NCBI GenBank assembly: GCA_910587155.1
Contig: CAJULA010000015.1
Span: 25,235 to 89,234 of the forward strand
Source: an uncultured Lachnospiraceae bacterium
GTDB lineage: Bacteria; Bacillota; Clostridia; Lachnospirales; Lachnospiraceae
Length of the DNA: 64,000 nucleotides
Reading direction: 5' to 3'
Shown here in pieces: positions 52,857-61,737 of the stretch. Every line of letters starts with the position of its first letter. Position 1 is the stretch's first letter. The notes under the pieces were generated by a model. That model was given only the letters and a program-made list of their open reading frames with translations. It did not search any database and was not told the origin of the DNA. The position numbers were made by a program, and so were the translations under genes.

Positions 52857-54089
52857 TTATTTCCCGCCAAGTGCCAGCAGTATCCTGCTCTCCCGCAGGG
52901 TATCGCTGGAATCATAGTCATATTCCACGCTCTGGATGCTGACACCGGGATAACGGCGGCGCAGATTTCCCACAATACCCCGCTCACATATATGGCTGAC
53001 CAGACATCCAAACGGATGTACTATCAATATGTGCTTACATCCCTGTTCAATCGCATCTGCTGCTTCTGCCGCCACAAGCCAGCCATCACCTGTCACACAG
53101 CTTTCTCCGATCAGCTCCGCCGCCTTTTTCTTCATGTCATCAAACAGAGATTCCGCCACAAAGCGCCCGCTTCGTGTAATCTCCTCATACAATTCCCGCT
53201 GCAGGCGTTTCATAAAGAAGAGTATCTTATCAAAGACCGGGGTCAGCACCGGGAATCTGTGATTCATCCTGTACTCCGTACGCGCACTGTCCATAACATA
53301 AATGGCATAGTTGACAAACCCGCCCATCCTGCACCGGCAGTTCCGACCGGCCAGAAACCGTTCCAGGCCATGATTGCCCAGCGGGGAAAATTTGATATAA
53401 ATCTCTCCTGCCACCCCTACCATCTTCCTGCTGCCGCTCTTTACCGGGATCTCCTCAAATGCTCTGATAATATCACGCCAGAGCTGTCTCCTGTTCTCTC
53501 CCCACAGCCCTTTATGATTCCTGATCCGCTCCGCCAGCCCGGCATATAGCTGCCGCAGCACCTCCCGGGCCGCCCCCTCTTGGCACTCATAAGGACTGAC
53601 CTGATGATACAGACTCATACAGAGATCTCCGCAGCACACAGCCGCTATCGCTCCCGACAACAGCCGCGGCGTGATCCGAAAGCCGGGCTGCCTCTCCTGC
53701 CCCATAAAATTAAGCGAAAGGACAGGGATCTGTTCCTGCCCACACTTCGCGAGCACACGCCGGATCGTCTGGTAAATGTTACCCGCTCTGCAGGCCCCGC
53801 CTGCCTGTGGCTCCATAAAAGCGATCCGATCTGCCGGATACAGACCGCTTTTCAGTGTCCGCAGCACCTGTCCGATGATCAGCACCGTCGGATAGCAGGA
53901 ATCATTGCTGATATATCGAAGTGCCTCTTCCTTCAATCCCTGCGACTGCGACATGATCTCAAGGTGATACCCGCTTCCCTCAAAAGCCGCTTTCAGGAGG
54001 TCCGAATGATACATGAGCATCTGTGGGAGAAAGATTGTGTGGGTCTTTTTCATTTTTTTTGTAAAAGAAGCTTCCTTGTGTTTTTTCAT
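52857..54089 (-). CDS. Stand-alone HgdB-like (2-hydroxyacyl-CoA dehydratase-related) protein
   Basis: About 410 residues matching the C-terminal portion of the large acyl-CoA-dehydratase-activase fusions (DUF2229 and related): LPQMLMYHSDLLKAAF, NDSCYPTVLIIGQ, GGACRAGNIYQTI, VGVAGEIYIKFSPLGNHGLE and HPFGCLVSHICERG. Cysteines in SNDSCYP, GGACRAG and FGCLVSH could hold an Fe-S cluster. No ATPase activator (HgdC-type) gene is adjacent, though the usual form is a fusion of about 1400 residues. The start is uncertain (54089 or 12 codons later). Function unknown. Confidence 0.7.
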   Translation of the reverse strand: MKKHKEASFTKKMKKTHTIFLPQMLMYHSDLLKAAFEGSGYHLEIMSQSQGLKEEALRYISNDSCYPTVLIIGQVLRTLKSGLYPADRIAFMEPQAGGACRAGNIYQTIRRVLAKCGQEQIPVLSLNFMGQERQPGFRITPRLLSGAIAAVCCGDLCMSLYHQVSPYECQEGAAREVLRQLYAGLAERIRNHKGLWGENRRQLWRDIIRAFEEIPVKSGSRKMVGVAGEIYIKFSPLGNHGLERFLAGRNCRCRMGGFVNYAIYVMDSARTEYRMNHRFPVLTPVFDKILFFMKRLQRELYEEITRSGRFVAESLFDDMKKKAAELIGESCVTGDGWLVAAEAADAIEQGCKHILIVHPFGCLVSHICERGIVGNLRRRYPGVSIQSVEYDYDSSDTLRESRILLALGGK

Positions 54090-54226
54090 TGTAGTGTTTG
54101 CCCGGGAGGTCTTGCCGTGAAATGAAATCTTTGTCTGTATTTTATCATATTCTGCCCACACACACCATTTTATTTTTTAATCCGTCCTCCGCGGCATGCG
54201 CATGTGCCAAAAATCCAGAAATTGAC

Positions 54227-54256
54227 TTGCTCCTGCCCGGCAGTTTTTGTTATAAT
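54227..54256 (+). promoter_or_regulatory. Promoter of the PepSY gene
   Basis: TTGCTC, an 18-base spacer and TATAAT preceded by TGT (extended -10), ending 58 bases before the ATG. Confidence 0.65.
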
Positions 54257-54314
54257 ACAATCAGAATCGAAAAATTCAAAGGTCGGAAAGTGTAGGTATA
54301 GGAGGAGGGTCACT

Positions 54315-55121
54315 ATGAAAAGAAAACACAAAATCTTCGGGGCCGTGATCGCCAGCACCGTTTTGGCGGCAGCCATGGCAATTACAGCGACAGCGGCACC
54401 TGTCACGGAAGAATCCGCGAAGGCCATCGCACTGGCCAGTACAGGGCTTACGGCAGACTCGGTGGTGTATCTTACTGCAAAGCCGGATCATGATGATGGC
54501 AGGCAGATTTATGAGGTTGAGCTGCTGACCACCAATTATATGGAATACGATTTTGAGATCAATGCCGCTGACGGGGCCGTGCTGAATGTGAAGTATGAAT
54601 GGGAAAATGCGCCCAGGGCCAAGACCGGAGCAGCCGCAACTGTCACACTGGAACAGGCAAAGACATTGGCCACCGCTCACGCAGGACTGACGGCAGACGG
54701 TGTTACCTTCAAAAAAGCCAAGGCAGATCTGGATGACGGACAAATCATCCATGAAGTGGAATTTTATACGGCTGACCTTAAGGAATATGATTATGAAATT
54801 GATGCCGTAACAGGCAATATCCTGAAATGGGAATATGACGCCAGCCACTACACGCCAGTGACTCAGACGGTCAATCCCGCACCTTCTCAGGATCAGTCTG
54901 TATCTTCCGGCATCTCCGGAACAGAGGCAGCCAAAGCGGCGGCACTGAAATATGCCGGCCTTAGTTCTGCCAATGTCAGATGGGGCAAGGTGAAGCCGGA
55001 CAAAGAAGACGGCCGTCTCATCTATGAAGGTGAATTTTATTATAACAATCTGGAGTATGAGTTTGAAATTGATGCGGCAACCGGTGCCATCATCGACTGG
55101 GATGTGGATGAGGATGACTGA
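54315..55121 (+). CDS. Secreted protein with three PepSY domains
   Basis: A 268-residue exported protein. A signal peptide (AVIASTVLAAAMAITATAA) precedes three PepSY repeats at about 30-92, 100-163 and 190-266. Each reads as helix (AKAIALASTGLTAD and equivalents), DDGRQIYEVEL-type strands and a YEFEIDAATGAIID-type turn. PepSY domains are thought to bind or inhibit peptidases outside the cell. GGAGGAGGG lies before the ATG. It is monocistronic, with its own promoter and a strong terminator. Confidence 0.92.
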   Translation: MKRKHKIFGAVIASTVLAAAMAITATAAPVTEESAKAIALASTGLTADSVVYLTAKPDHDDGRQIYEVELLTTNYMEYDFEINAADGAVLNVKYEWENAPRAKTGAAATVTLEQAKTLATAHAGLTADGVTFKKAKADLDDGQIIHEVEFYTADLKEYDYEIDAVTGNILKWEYDASHYTPVTQTVNPAPSQDQSVSSGISGTEAAKAAALKYAGLSSANVRWGKVKPDKEDGRLIYEGEFYYNNLEYEFEIDAATGAIIDWDVDEDD

Positions 55122-55136
55122 GTCATAGAAAGAACA

Positions 55137-55196
55137 CTGCCGGGCCATGACAGAGATACTTTTTGTATTCTCCGCCATGGCCCGGCAGAATTTTTT
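55137..55196 (+). terminator. Terminator of the PepSY gene
   Basis: CTGCCGGGCCATG and CATGGCCCGGCAG pair perfectly (13 bp) and are followed by AATTTTTTCC on the plus strand, 16 bases past the stop. Confidence 0.9.
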
Positions 55197-55247
55197 CCAA
55201 ACGCCCATGCGATCGGATTTGCACTGCGCAGCAAGTGCGGCAGCCAC

Positions 55248-56492
55248 TTATTCTTGAGCAATCACTCTGTTGTCCCTGACTGCCAGTGCTATGGAAAGCT
55301 CCGGTGTATAACAGGGGATCAGCATCGCCTGCAAAGCATGATACAGGTCAGATTTACCTGGCCATACCGTACCGATCACCTTATTCTCTCTGTCCATCTG
55401 GTGGAACCAGGAACCATTTACATGATCAAGCACACACGTATCCAGATATTCCATAAACTTTGCATAGTCATCCGCATATTTGCGGCTGCCCGTTACCCTG
55501 TACAATACCGCAGAACTGTTGATGGCTTCCGCAAGTGTCCAGTGCATCCTGTCATGTACTACCGGCGCGCCTTCCCAGTCAGTGGTATAGACTATTCCGG
55601 GCGCACCATCCGCAAACCACGCATCCTGGGTAGCTCTGTTGTAAAGGTTTTCCGCCGCCCTGATGTAGCTGTCTCCCTCAGCCCCTTCTCCATAAGTGGA
55701 GAGCGCCCACTGTACAATCAGTCTGGCCCATTCGATTCCGTGTCCCGGTGTGGCGCCATATGGTTTAAACGGATCGTCCGGACGTTCTCTGTTACACTCC
55801 AGATCTGCTTTCCATTCCTTTGTAAAATGTTCCGGTATGCGCCAGTCATTCCCTTTCGCCCAGGAAATGACATGCCGCACAATCCGGCCGGCCCGTTCCC
55901 GATAGGTTTCATCTTTGAGTGTATCCGCCGCGGCCAGAAATGCCTCTACTGTATGCATATTTGCATTCACGCCCCGGTAATCATCCAGAACCGTAAATTC
56001 CGTATTCCATGTATCACCGGACAGCCCTTCTTCCTCATTCCAGAACTGCCGGTCATAAACGTCAATGGCTTCCTGCAGCAATTCTTCTGCTCCTTCCCGC
56101 CCCGCCAGATATGCGGAAGACGCCGCCAATATGACAAATGCATGGGCATAGCACTGTTTTGTGGGAAGAATGCCTTCATCCGGTGTGCGTCCCGCATACC
56201 AGCCGCCGTTTTGTGTATCATGCAGTTCACCCCGCAGGCCCTTCAGCGCTTCATCCACAAGCTGTTCGCTGCCTTCGTATCCGAGAAATGTACCCAGACT
56301 GTAGACATGAGCCATACGGCAGGTTATCCATGTCTCACGGTTGCGTTCTGTCCACGGTGTGCCATCATCTCCCAGATAGTAGGCACTGCCGCCCGGCGAA
56401 GGAAATCTGCGCCCAAAACGCAGAAGATCCTCTCTGATATCCTGCAGGAATCTTCTGTTTTCCGCTGTGTCAATTTCGTATTTCCGCTCCAT
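55248..56492 (-). CDS. AGE-family aldose-ketose isomerase/epimerase
   Basis: A 414-residue alpha6/alpha6-barrel of the N-acylglucosamine 2-epimerase family. NANMHTVEA, TPGHGIEWARL and WPGKSDLYHALQA carry the three active-site histidines known from YihS-type isomerases, and TPWTERNRETWITCRMAHVYSLG is the N-terminal family motif. YihS-like enzymes interconvert mannose, fructose and glucose, or sulfoquinovose and sulfofructose. It is preceded by a HAD phosphatase gene on the same strand and controlled, most likely, by the divergent AraC regulator. Substrate not decided. Confidence 0.85.
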   Translation of the reverse strand: MERKYEIDTAENRRFLQDIREDLLRFGRRFPSPGGSAYYLGDDGTPWTERNRETWITCRMAHVYSLGTFLGYEGSEQLVDEALKGLRGELHDTQNGGWYAGRTPDEGILPTKQCYAHAFVILAASSAYLAGREGAEELLQEAIDVYDRQFWNEEEGLSGDTWNTEFTVLDDYRGVNANMHTVEAFLAAADTLKDETYRERAGRIVRHVISWAKGNDWRIPEHFTKEWKADLECNRERPDDPFKPYGATPGHGIEWARLIVQWALSTYGEGAEGDSYIRAAENLYNRATQDAWFADGAPGIVYTTDWEGAPVVHDRMHWTLAEAINSSAVLYRVTGSRKYADDYAKFMEYLDTCVLDHVNGSWFHQMDRENKVIGTVWPGKSDLYHALQAMLIPCYTPELSIALAVRDNRVIAQE

Positions 56493-56504
56493 GTGTTCCT
56501 CCTA

Positions 56505-56521
56505 TTCCTGTTCCGCATCAG
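56505..56521. repeat. 17-bp direct repeat, copy 1
   Basis: TTCCTGTTCCGCATCAG occurs here and again at 56605-56621, exactly 100 bp apart, in the gap between the HAD and isomerase genes. Confidence 0.6.
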
Positions 56522-56604
56522 CCTTCCGTAATCCCTGCACCGGAAAGCTTCCCGTCCGCCTTCGCGTCCGCTCACCTTTCCCGATTCCTTCAGTCTGATG
56601 CTGT

Positions 56605-56621
56605 TTCCTGTTCCGCATCAG
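56605..56621. repeat. 17-bp direct repeat, copy 2
   Basis: This copy also forms a hairpin: CTGATGC at 56595-56601 pairs with GCATCAG at its end. It probably arose by a local duplication. Confidence 0.6.
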
Positions 56622-56693
56622 TCATTCATTACTGTTATCGTATCATATTCATGTCACACATGTCACCTTAAAATTCCATAAATCCACATCACA

Positions 56694-57350
56694 TCATGCC
56701 GTATGTCCTTCCAGCCATGGAATTACATCCGCAAGCGAAGACAGTCTGGCCGCCGCCATTTTACAGAATTCCGCCCCGGGTGTCTTCATATCGGGAATAC
56801 AGATCACATCAATTCCCGCCGCATATGCCGCCTGTATCCCCGCTTCACTGTCCTCCAGTACCAGGCAGTTTTCGGGCGGTTGTTTGGCGTATTCACATGC
56901 TTTTTCAAAGATATCCGGAAAAGGTTTGCCGCGCTTTACTTCGGCCCCGAACACCATATGATCAAAATATTCATGGATACCGTTCTGCCGCAGCACACCC
57001 TCCGCCCGCTGCTTTGTGCTGGAAGAAGCCAGCAATATCTGATACTGTTTTTTCTGCAGGTAAGACAGCAGTTCTCTGGCCCCAGGTTTCAGATCAACCC
57101 CCTGCTCAAAATATTCTTTTTCCCTTGCGGCAACAAATGCAAGTCCTTCCTCTATGGAAATGGGCAGCCCGCAAGTCTCTATCATCCGTTTCATATTATC
57201 AGTTTCCGTTTTGCCGCTGTAATCATGGATATACGCTTCCATTGAAAACGGCTTGTCATACATTCCGGTCAGGTCACGGTATAGCTGATAACTGATAATC
57301 TCCGTATTAATCAGCAGGCCGTCCAGGTCAAAAATAACAGTATTCTTCAT
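56694..57350 (-). CDS. HAD phosphatase / beta-phosphoglucomutase-like
   Basis: A 218-residue HAD enzyme starting MKNTVIFDLDGLLINTE. The nucleophile Asp pair (DLDG), the Ser of LLASSST, the Lys of KRGKPFPD and the acidic LVLEDSEAGIQAA are all present, with the helical cap after residue 15 that marks beta-phosphoglucomutases and sugar-phosphate phosphatases. Ahead of it lies AGGAGG; the frame is open for 79 codons upstream, but that part reaches into the regulatory gap. It is transcribed together with the isomerase, so a sugar phosphate is the likely substrate. Confidence 0.88.
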   Translation of the reverse strand: MKNTVIFDLDGLLINTEIISYQLYRDLTGMYDKPFSMEAYIHDYSGKTETDNMKRMIETCGLPISIEEGLAFVAAREKEYFEQGVDLKPGARELLSYLQKKQYQILLASSSTKQRAEGVLRQNGIHEYFDHMVFGAEVKRGKPFPDIFEKACEYAKQPPENCLVLEDSEAGIQAAYAAGIDVICIPDMKTPGAEFCKMAAARLSSLADVIPWLEGHTA

Positions 57351-57504
57351 ATCACACACTCCTCCTATACGGGGATCTACCAGGTTTTTGCGCTCTGTTT
57401 TGTATGTTTTTCCCAGACACACCACCCCTGTTACACTATTATATTTCAGACATATTATTGTCTCCATCTGTATTGTATACGGCATTTTATCAAAAAATTC
57501 AGAC

Positions 57505-57533
57505 TTGCTGCTTGTGAAAAAACGACATATAAT
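57505..57533 (+). promoter_or_regulatory. Promoter of the AraC-family gene
   Basis: TTGCTG, a 17-base spacer and TATAAT, about 28 bases before the GTG start. On the other strand a TATAAT at 57443-57438 may serve the HAD gene, so operators for both directions should lie in 57351-57560. Confidence 0.75.
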
Positions 57534-57560
57534 AAAACAAAAACGACAGGAAGTGATGAC

Positions 57561-58475
57561 GTGATAAAAAGCCGCAGTTTTGTACACACGGATGCATCCG
57601 GAAAAGAAGTGCCTGAAGAAGGGCTGCAGTTATTTGACCTGACTGCCAATGACGGTGATATCCACCAATATGCCGCCAGTTCCATCCCGTCCCACTGGCA
57701 CAAAGAACTGGAAGTATTCGTTTTGCTGAAAGGCCGTGTGCAGGTCGGCGCCGGAGAGGCCATATACATACTGCAGGCAGGTGATGGCTGCTTTATCAAT
57801 ACGGAGGTGATTCATTCCTTTACCGCGGCAGTATCCTCCCCCTGTCATTTCCGCTCTTTTGTATTCCATGCGGATATGATCGGCGGGACACCTGGCAGCA
57901 TCTTTGACAGCCGCTATGTGAGGCCGCTGCTGGAAAGCGGCGCCTCTTTTCTGAAATTCCGGAAAGAGACAGGAGACCATCCCTATTTTGAACAGTTTGA
58001 ACGGGCGTTTGCAGCCTGTGCCGGAGAATACTACGGATATGAATTTGAAATCAGAGACGCGCTTTCCCATATTCTGCTGCATGCCAGATCAAAAGGGCAG
58101 GCAGCTCCGCCCCGTGCCATTTCGTCCATTCAGGAAGCGCGCCTGAAAGAAATGCTCATATGGATTGATCAGAATCCGGGAAAAGAATTCTCTGTCGCCG
58201 ATATTGCAGGCACGGCAAATATCTGTCCCCGGGAATGTCAGCGCATATTCAATCAATATCTGCATGACAGTCCCATCGCCTATGTCAGGCGCAAAAGAAT
58301 CTTCACCGCCGCCAAGCAATTATCTGACACCGATGAGCCTGTCACGGATATCGCCCTGAACTGCGGCTTTTCAAATCCGGGCTATTTTTCCAGACAGTTC
58401 CGGGAACTTATGGGCAGTACCCCCAGCGAATACCGCGCCGCCGTGAAAAATATCAGGACTGCCGTTTCCCGTTGA
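57561..58475 (+). CDS. AraC-family transcriptional regulator
   Basis: A 304-residue regulator. The N-terminal cupin (SHWHKELEVFVLLKGRVQVG, GDGCFINTEVIHSF) senses an effector; the C-terminal 100 residues hold the two helix-turn-helix motifs (FSVADIAGTANICPRECQRIFNQYL and PVTDIALNCGFSNPGYFSRQFRELMGSTPSEYR). The gene starts at GTG with AGGAAG before it. It is divergent from the HAD-isomerase pair across a 210-base gap and is the likely activator of that pair, with a sugar as effector. Confidence 0.92.
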   Translation: MIKSRSFVHTDASGKEVPEEGLQLFDLTANDGDIHQYAASSIPSHWHKELEVFVLLKGRVQVGAGEAIYILQAGDGCFINTEVIHSFTAAVSSPCHFRSFVFHADMIGGTPGSIFDSRYVRPLLESGASFLKFRKETGDHPYFEQFERAFAACAGEYYGYEFEIRDALSHILLHARSKGQAAPPRAISSIQEARLKEMLIWIDQNPGKEFSVADIAGTANICPRECQRIFNQYLHDSPIAYVRRKRIFTAAKQLSDTDEPVTDIALNCGFSNPGYFSRQFRELMGSTPSEYRAAVKNIRTAVSR

Positions 58476-58511
58476 TCGCTGTCGCTGTCCTGTCGTCGTA
58501 TCACACATCGT

Positions 58512-59483
58512 CTATCTGGTCCACCAGAACACATGAAAGCTGTATTGCAGCGGCTTTCTCTCCGCGCCGTTTCTTTCTCCGGTTTGCATCCTGATGCGAA
58601 ATGCTTTGCCGTCGTGTGTATTTATTTTCCGCCATTCTGACTCCCTGCCCCGCCTGATACTGCCAAACCTGTACACACTCCTGGTACTGGCAACCATCGG
58701 GGCTGTTCCTGCTTCGTCCCATTCATAGATATCAAAATAGCAGCACCCTGCGTCTTTCTGATAAATGGCGCCGTTTTTGCAGATATAGGCACTGTTTTGA
58801 TAACTGCAGCCTGTTTTGCTCCCATACCTATGGTCTGCCAGTATCATGTCTGCCATTCTGCACAATCCGTCACAGGCACAACGTTTTCCCGGCGTAACCT
58901 CTGCCTGCTCCACTGTCTTTCCTGCCGCGGGATCATGGAGCAGTGCAATCACCGGACGGCCTTTTGTAAGTCCCTTCTCTTCTTTCAGCAGCTGTGACAG
59001 TTGCAGAGCGGCTTTTTCATAATGTAAGCCTGCTTCCGTTTCCTTGCACCATCCCATGTTCAGGCACAGCACATTCATGTAAGGCGTAACAGAAACACCT
59101 GTTATATAATTCTCCATTCCGTCCAGCTTATAAACCGGCAACCCCATACTGCGGCAGAAAGCATCGTATCTCTTATACGCTTCCTCTGTCTCCCGCTCTC
59201 TGTCACCGCTTCCCTGACACAGATAAATCCTGCCCGCAGGAACACCGCAGCTCTCCGAAAGACCGGTAAGCCATCTCCCTGCCTTCTCATATGCTTCCTC
59301 AGCCGCTGTATCAACAATATCTCCTGTAATAAAAATATAGTCCAAAGGTTTTGTTACTGTTATGTTTCCCAGATTTTCCATCAGATCTTTGATATCATAA
59401 CTTCTTACCGGCGTCCCTGCGCCGGATCTTTCCCCACCGACCTCTACTCCAAAATGCAGGTCTGATATATGTAATATTCGCAT
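58512..59483 (-). CDS. Metallophosphoesterase-like protein with degenerate GNHD motif
   Basis: A 323-residue calcineurin-like phosphoesterase. MRILHISDLHFG (motif I) and FITGDIVD (motif II) are intact, but the expected GNHD reads GSGDRE, so the catalytic Asn and His are lost, and the later GHxH is reduced to LLHDP. Several cysteines (CACDGLC, KTGCSYQ, AGCCYF) stand out in the C-terminal half. It may be inactive or have changed chemistry. It lies 80 bases downstream of agrB in the same direction, with a possible terminator in between. Confidence 0.75.
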   Translation of the reverse strand: MRILHISDLHFGVEVGGERSGAGTPVRSYDIKDLMENLGNITVTKPLDYIFITGDIVDTAAEEAYEKAGRWLTGLSESCGVPAGRIYLCQGSGDRERETEEAYKRYDAFCRSMGLPVYKLDGMENYITGVSVTPYMNVLCLNMGWCKETEAGLHYEKAALQLSQLLKEEKGLTKGRPVIALLHDPAAGKTVEQAEVTPGKRCACDGLCRMADMILADHRYGSKTGCSYQNSAYICKNGAIYQKDAGCCYFDIYEWDEAGTAPMVASTRSVYRFGSIRRGRESEWRKINTHDGKAFRIRMQTGERNGAERKPLQYSFHVFWWTR

Positions 59484-59548
59484 ACTTTATATAGCCCTCC
59501 CTTTTATACAGGTCGAGATACTTACCAGTTTTTCTGAAAATAACAGCA

Positions 59549-59571
59549 GGGATGTGAACTCCTCACATCCC
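59549..59571 (-). terminator. Hairpin overlapping the agrB stop
   Basis: GGGATGTGA and TCACATCCC pair perfectly (9 bp) around five bases; TGCTGTTATTTTC follows on the minus strand. The agrB stop codon is inside the first arm. Confidence 0.6.
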
Positions 59572-60144
59572 CGTCTGTTTTTTCCTGTTTTTGATAAACC
59601 AGCCGATATACCCTACTCCGCAACTAATTATTGCAGACAACAAAATACAGGCTGCTTTCTCGTCAAATGGAATACAGACAAGACCGCTGATCATCTCTGC
59701 CATAACAATTACTCTTGCCCGTCTTCCTATTTTCTTTTTTTCTTCCACAGTCAAAGGCTTATTCTCCGAATCCAATGGCGCATTTCGAAAAATCAAAAGA
59801 AAAAACGGGATTGCCGCGCAAACAGTGACCACTGTTCGAAAGGGTACATCTGCCTTCATCCACAACAATGCTGCTATGAGCACTGTACAGGACAAAATAT
59901 AACAACGCCCCGCCGTCTCTGCATGATATCCGCCTGCATCTGATCTCAGTAAAATGATCGCAGTCAAAAGTAACAGACAATACCAGGGAACTCTTAACCA
60001 GAATCCGATCAAGATACTGGTAATAATATTTCCACCCAGAATTCCCGCACTTTTTAAGGCATATGAATATATTTCCCTGTCCTCTTCCGAAATCGCTTGA
60101 TTGGTTTCAAGAAAACAAATAAGCTTTTCTTCAAGCCCTTTCAT
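59563..60144 (-). CDS. agrB: AgrB-like autoinducer-processing peptidase
   Basis: A 193-residue membrane protein of the accessory gene regulator B family. RSDAGGYHAETAGRCYI supplies the catalytic His (74) and Cys (81), seven residues apart as in AgrB. Five to six hydrophobic segments follow the pattern of the family, and the ending is basic (IKNRKKQTGM). It cleaves the C-terminus of AgrD and forms the thiolactone. The start lies two bases after the agrD stop, so the two are co-translated. Confidence 0.93.
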   Translation of the reverse strand: MKGLEEKLICFLETNQAISEEDREIYSYALKSAGILGGNIITSILIGFWLRVPWYCLLLLTAIILLRSDAGGYHAETAGRCYILSCTVLIAALLWMKADVPFRTVVTVCAAIPFFLLIFRNAPLDSENKPLTVEEKKKIGRRARVIVMAEMISGLVCIPFDEKAACILLSAIISCGVGYIGWFIKNRKKQTGM

Positions 60145-60146
60145 CT

Positions 60147-60302
60147 TTATTTATTTCTGGTAAATTTCTTTAACCCTTCCGGCTCCTTCGGCTGATAATA
60201 GCAATAAAGGCAGCCTGCTGTTGCAATCTGACCAGCGATAACGGCTAACATAAACGCCATCATACTACTTCCATATTTTGCTAAAAATCTCTTCCATCTC
60301 AT
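60147..60302 (-). CDS. agrD: AgrD-like cyclic-lactone autoinducer precursor
   Basis: A 51-residue peptide. An amphipathic N-terminal helix (MRWKRFLAKYGSSMMAFMLA) precedes the signal core AGCLYCYYQPKEPEGLKKF. YQPKEP aligns with the acidic/proline recognition tail of AgrD, which places the cyclising Cys at GC and the likely ring as Cys-Leu-Tyr-Cys-Tyr. A second Cys inside the ring is uncommon. The start at 60302 follows AGGAGG by seven bases. AgrB directly downstream would process it, and the kinase and regulator upstream would sense the product. Confidence 0.88.
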   Translation of the reverse strand: MRWKRFLAKYGSSMMAFMLAVIAGQIATAGCLYCYYQPKEPEGLKKFTRNK

Positions 60303-60351
60303 ATTCGTACCTCCTGTTGTTCTTATCTTTTGTAAATGCAAAGTCTATTAT

Positions 60352-60357
60352 ATTATA
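60352..60357 (-). promoter_or_regulatory. agrDB promoter -10 box and possible operator
   Basis: TATAAT at 60357-60352 lies 50 bases before agrD, in the 130-base gap after the kinase gene. No good -35 is seen, as expected for a promoter needing an activator. TTTACCTG and TTTATCTG stand side by side at 60389-60404 and may form part of a LytTR-type site. Confidence 0.5.
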
Positions 60358-60433
60358 ATTTTCCCATCGCAAACACATGCTGTCACAATTTACCTGTTTA
60401 TCTGACATTTTTAGCAATTTCAATATGCATATT

Positions 60434-61732
60434 TTAATTTACTGCATCATATAACAACAGTTTGACGCAGAAAATATTCTCTCCGTCCAGTAATTTGAGT
60501 TCCCCATGATAACGTTCCACTATTTCCTGAATAATCTGCAATCCCCACCCATGGGATTGAATATCTGATTTTGTGGTCAGATACTCCTCTCCGTTTCTGA
60601 TACGGCAGCCATTATAAGGATTCTTTATTTCCAAATATAAATTCTGCCCCTGTACACAGATTCTGACATCAATCCATCTCTCCTCTTCCCCTACACCTCT
60701 CGTTGCCTCTATTGCATTATCCAACAGATTACCCAGACAGATACTCATCTCCTCTCCGTTTATTCTGCTGTCATGCGGTATTTCCAGACTGATCCTGAAT
60801 TTGATCTTGTCTCTGCCAGCAATCTCAGCTTTGTAATTTAAAATACTGTCAAAGAAAATATTTCCGCTCGATGCCACACTCTTTTTGTCTGACAAAAATT
60901 GCAGATTTTCTTTACAATGCTGTTCCAGTTTGTCATATGCTCTCGATTCCAGCAGTATCTGCAAATAGATGTATTTCTGCTTCATATCATGGCGGAATTT
61001 ACTTAATTCCATCCACAGTGCCTTACTTTCTTCACATTGACGCATATAATAATTGCATTGTTCCCGCAAAGATTTTTCATAAATCCGTTTTTCGGCAACT
61101 TCTTTTCCTTTTTCATACAGATAATAGGAGACAATATTGATAATCAATAAGATAACGATTCCCAATACTTCAGCCGCCTTTTTCAAAACTATATTGTCCT
61201 CAAAAAATCTGTCCATGGGAAGAAAAATAAAAAACACGACAATACAGCCGATGGGTACAAAAACGGCTTCCAGCCAGTCCCAAAACCCGGAATCTGTCTT
61301 TCTGTCCTTTTTCATAAACAATAAAATAAACTTAAGCAGACAAAACCATATCAATTTTGATGCAATCACTCCCAGAAAGAACTCTTCGTGATAAACCCTG
61401 ATAAAATAAAAAACAGAATAAATCACAAGTTCTGCACACATCCCGGTTATATACAAGACAGCGATTATATATATTTTATATCCAACAGAATCCTCATACA
61501 GATAAGTAAACAGCAGATAAAAGAAAACGAAAAATGCCATCAGGTTTGTCCATGCATTTTTTGATAACACATAAATCACAAAATTGTAAATGACAAAATA
61601 CAACAGCCATGCACTCACTGTGGACACGGGCGTCTTACCTTTGGAAGTCATGACTTTCTCTGCAAATATCCAATGAATATAAAGCATAAAGACTTCCGCA
61701 ATTACAGTTACAATTATTAAAAACAATTCCAT
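60434..61732 (-). CDS. AgrC-like sensor histidine kinase
   Basis: A 432-residue GHKL-type kinase. Six membrane segments (residues about 5-210) form the peptide sensor, a coiled coil follows, then the phospho-acceptor FRHDMKQKY (His about 248), the N box CLGNLLDNAIEA and the G box GWGLQIIQEIVERYHG. It should detect the AgrD-derived cyclic peptide and phosphorylate the upstream-encoded regulator. The ATG at 61732 follows AGAGGGA; a GTG two codons earlier overlaps the regulator stop. Confidence 0.9.
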   Translation of the reverse strand: MELFLIIVTVIAEVFMLYIHWIFAEKVMTSKGKTPVSTVSAWLLYFVIYNFVIYVLSKNAWTNLMAFFVFFYLLFTYLYEDSVGYKIYIIAVLYITGMCAELVIYSVFYFIRVYHEEFFLGVIASKLIWFCLLKFILLFMKKDRKTDSGFWDWLEAVFVPIGCIVVFFIFLPMDRFFEDNIVLKKAAEVLGIVILLIINIVSYYLYEKGKEVAEKRIYEKSLREQCNYYMRQCEESKALWMELSKFRHDMKQKYIYLQILLESRAYDKLEQHCKENLQFLSDKKSVASSGNIFFDSILNYKAEIAGRDKIKFRISLEIPHDSRINGEEMSICLGNLLDNAIEATRGVGEEERWIDVRICVQGQNLYLEIKNPYNGCRIRNGEEYLTTKSDIQSHGWGLQIIQEIVERYHGELKLLDGENIFCVKLLLYDAVN

Positions 61733-61737
61733 CCCCA

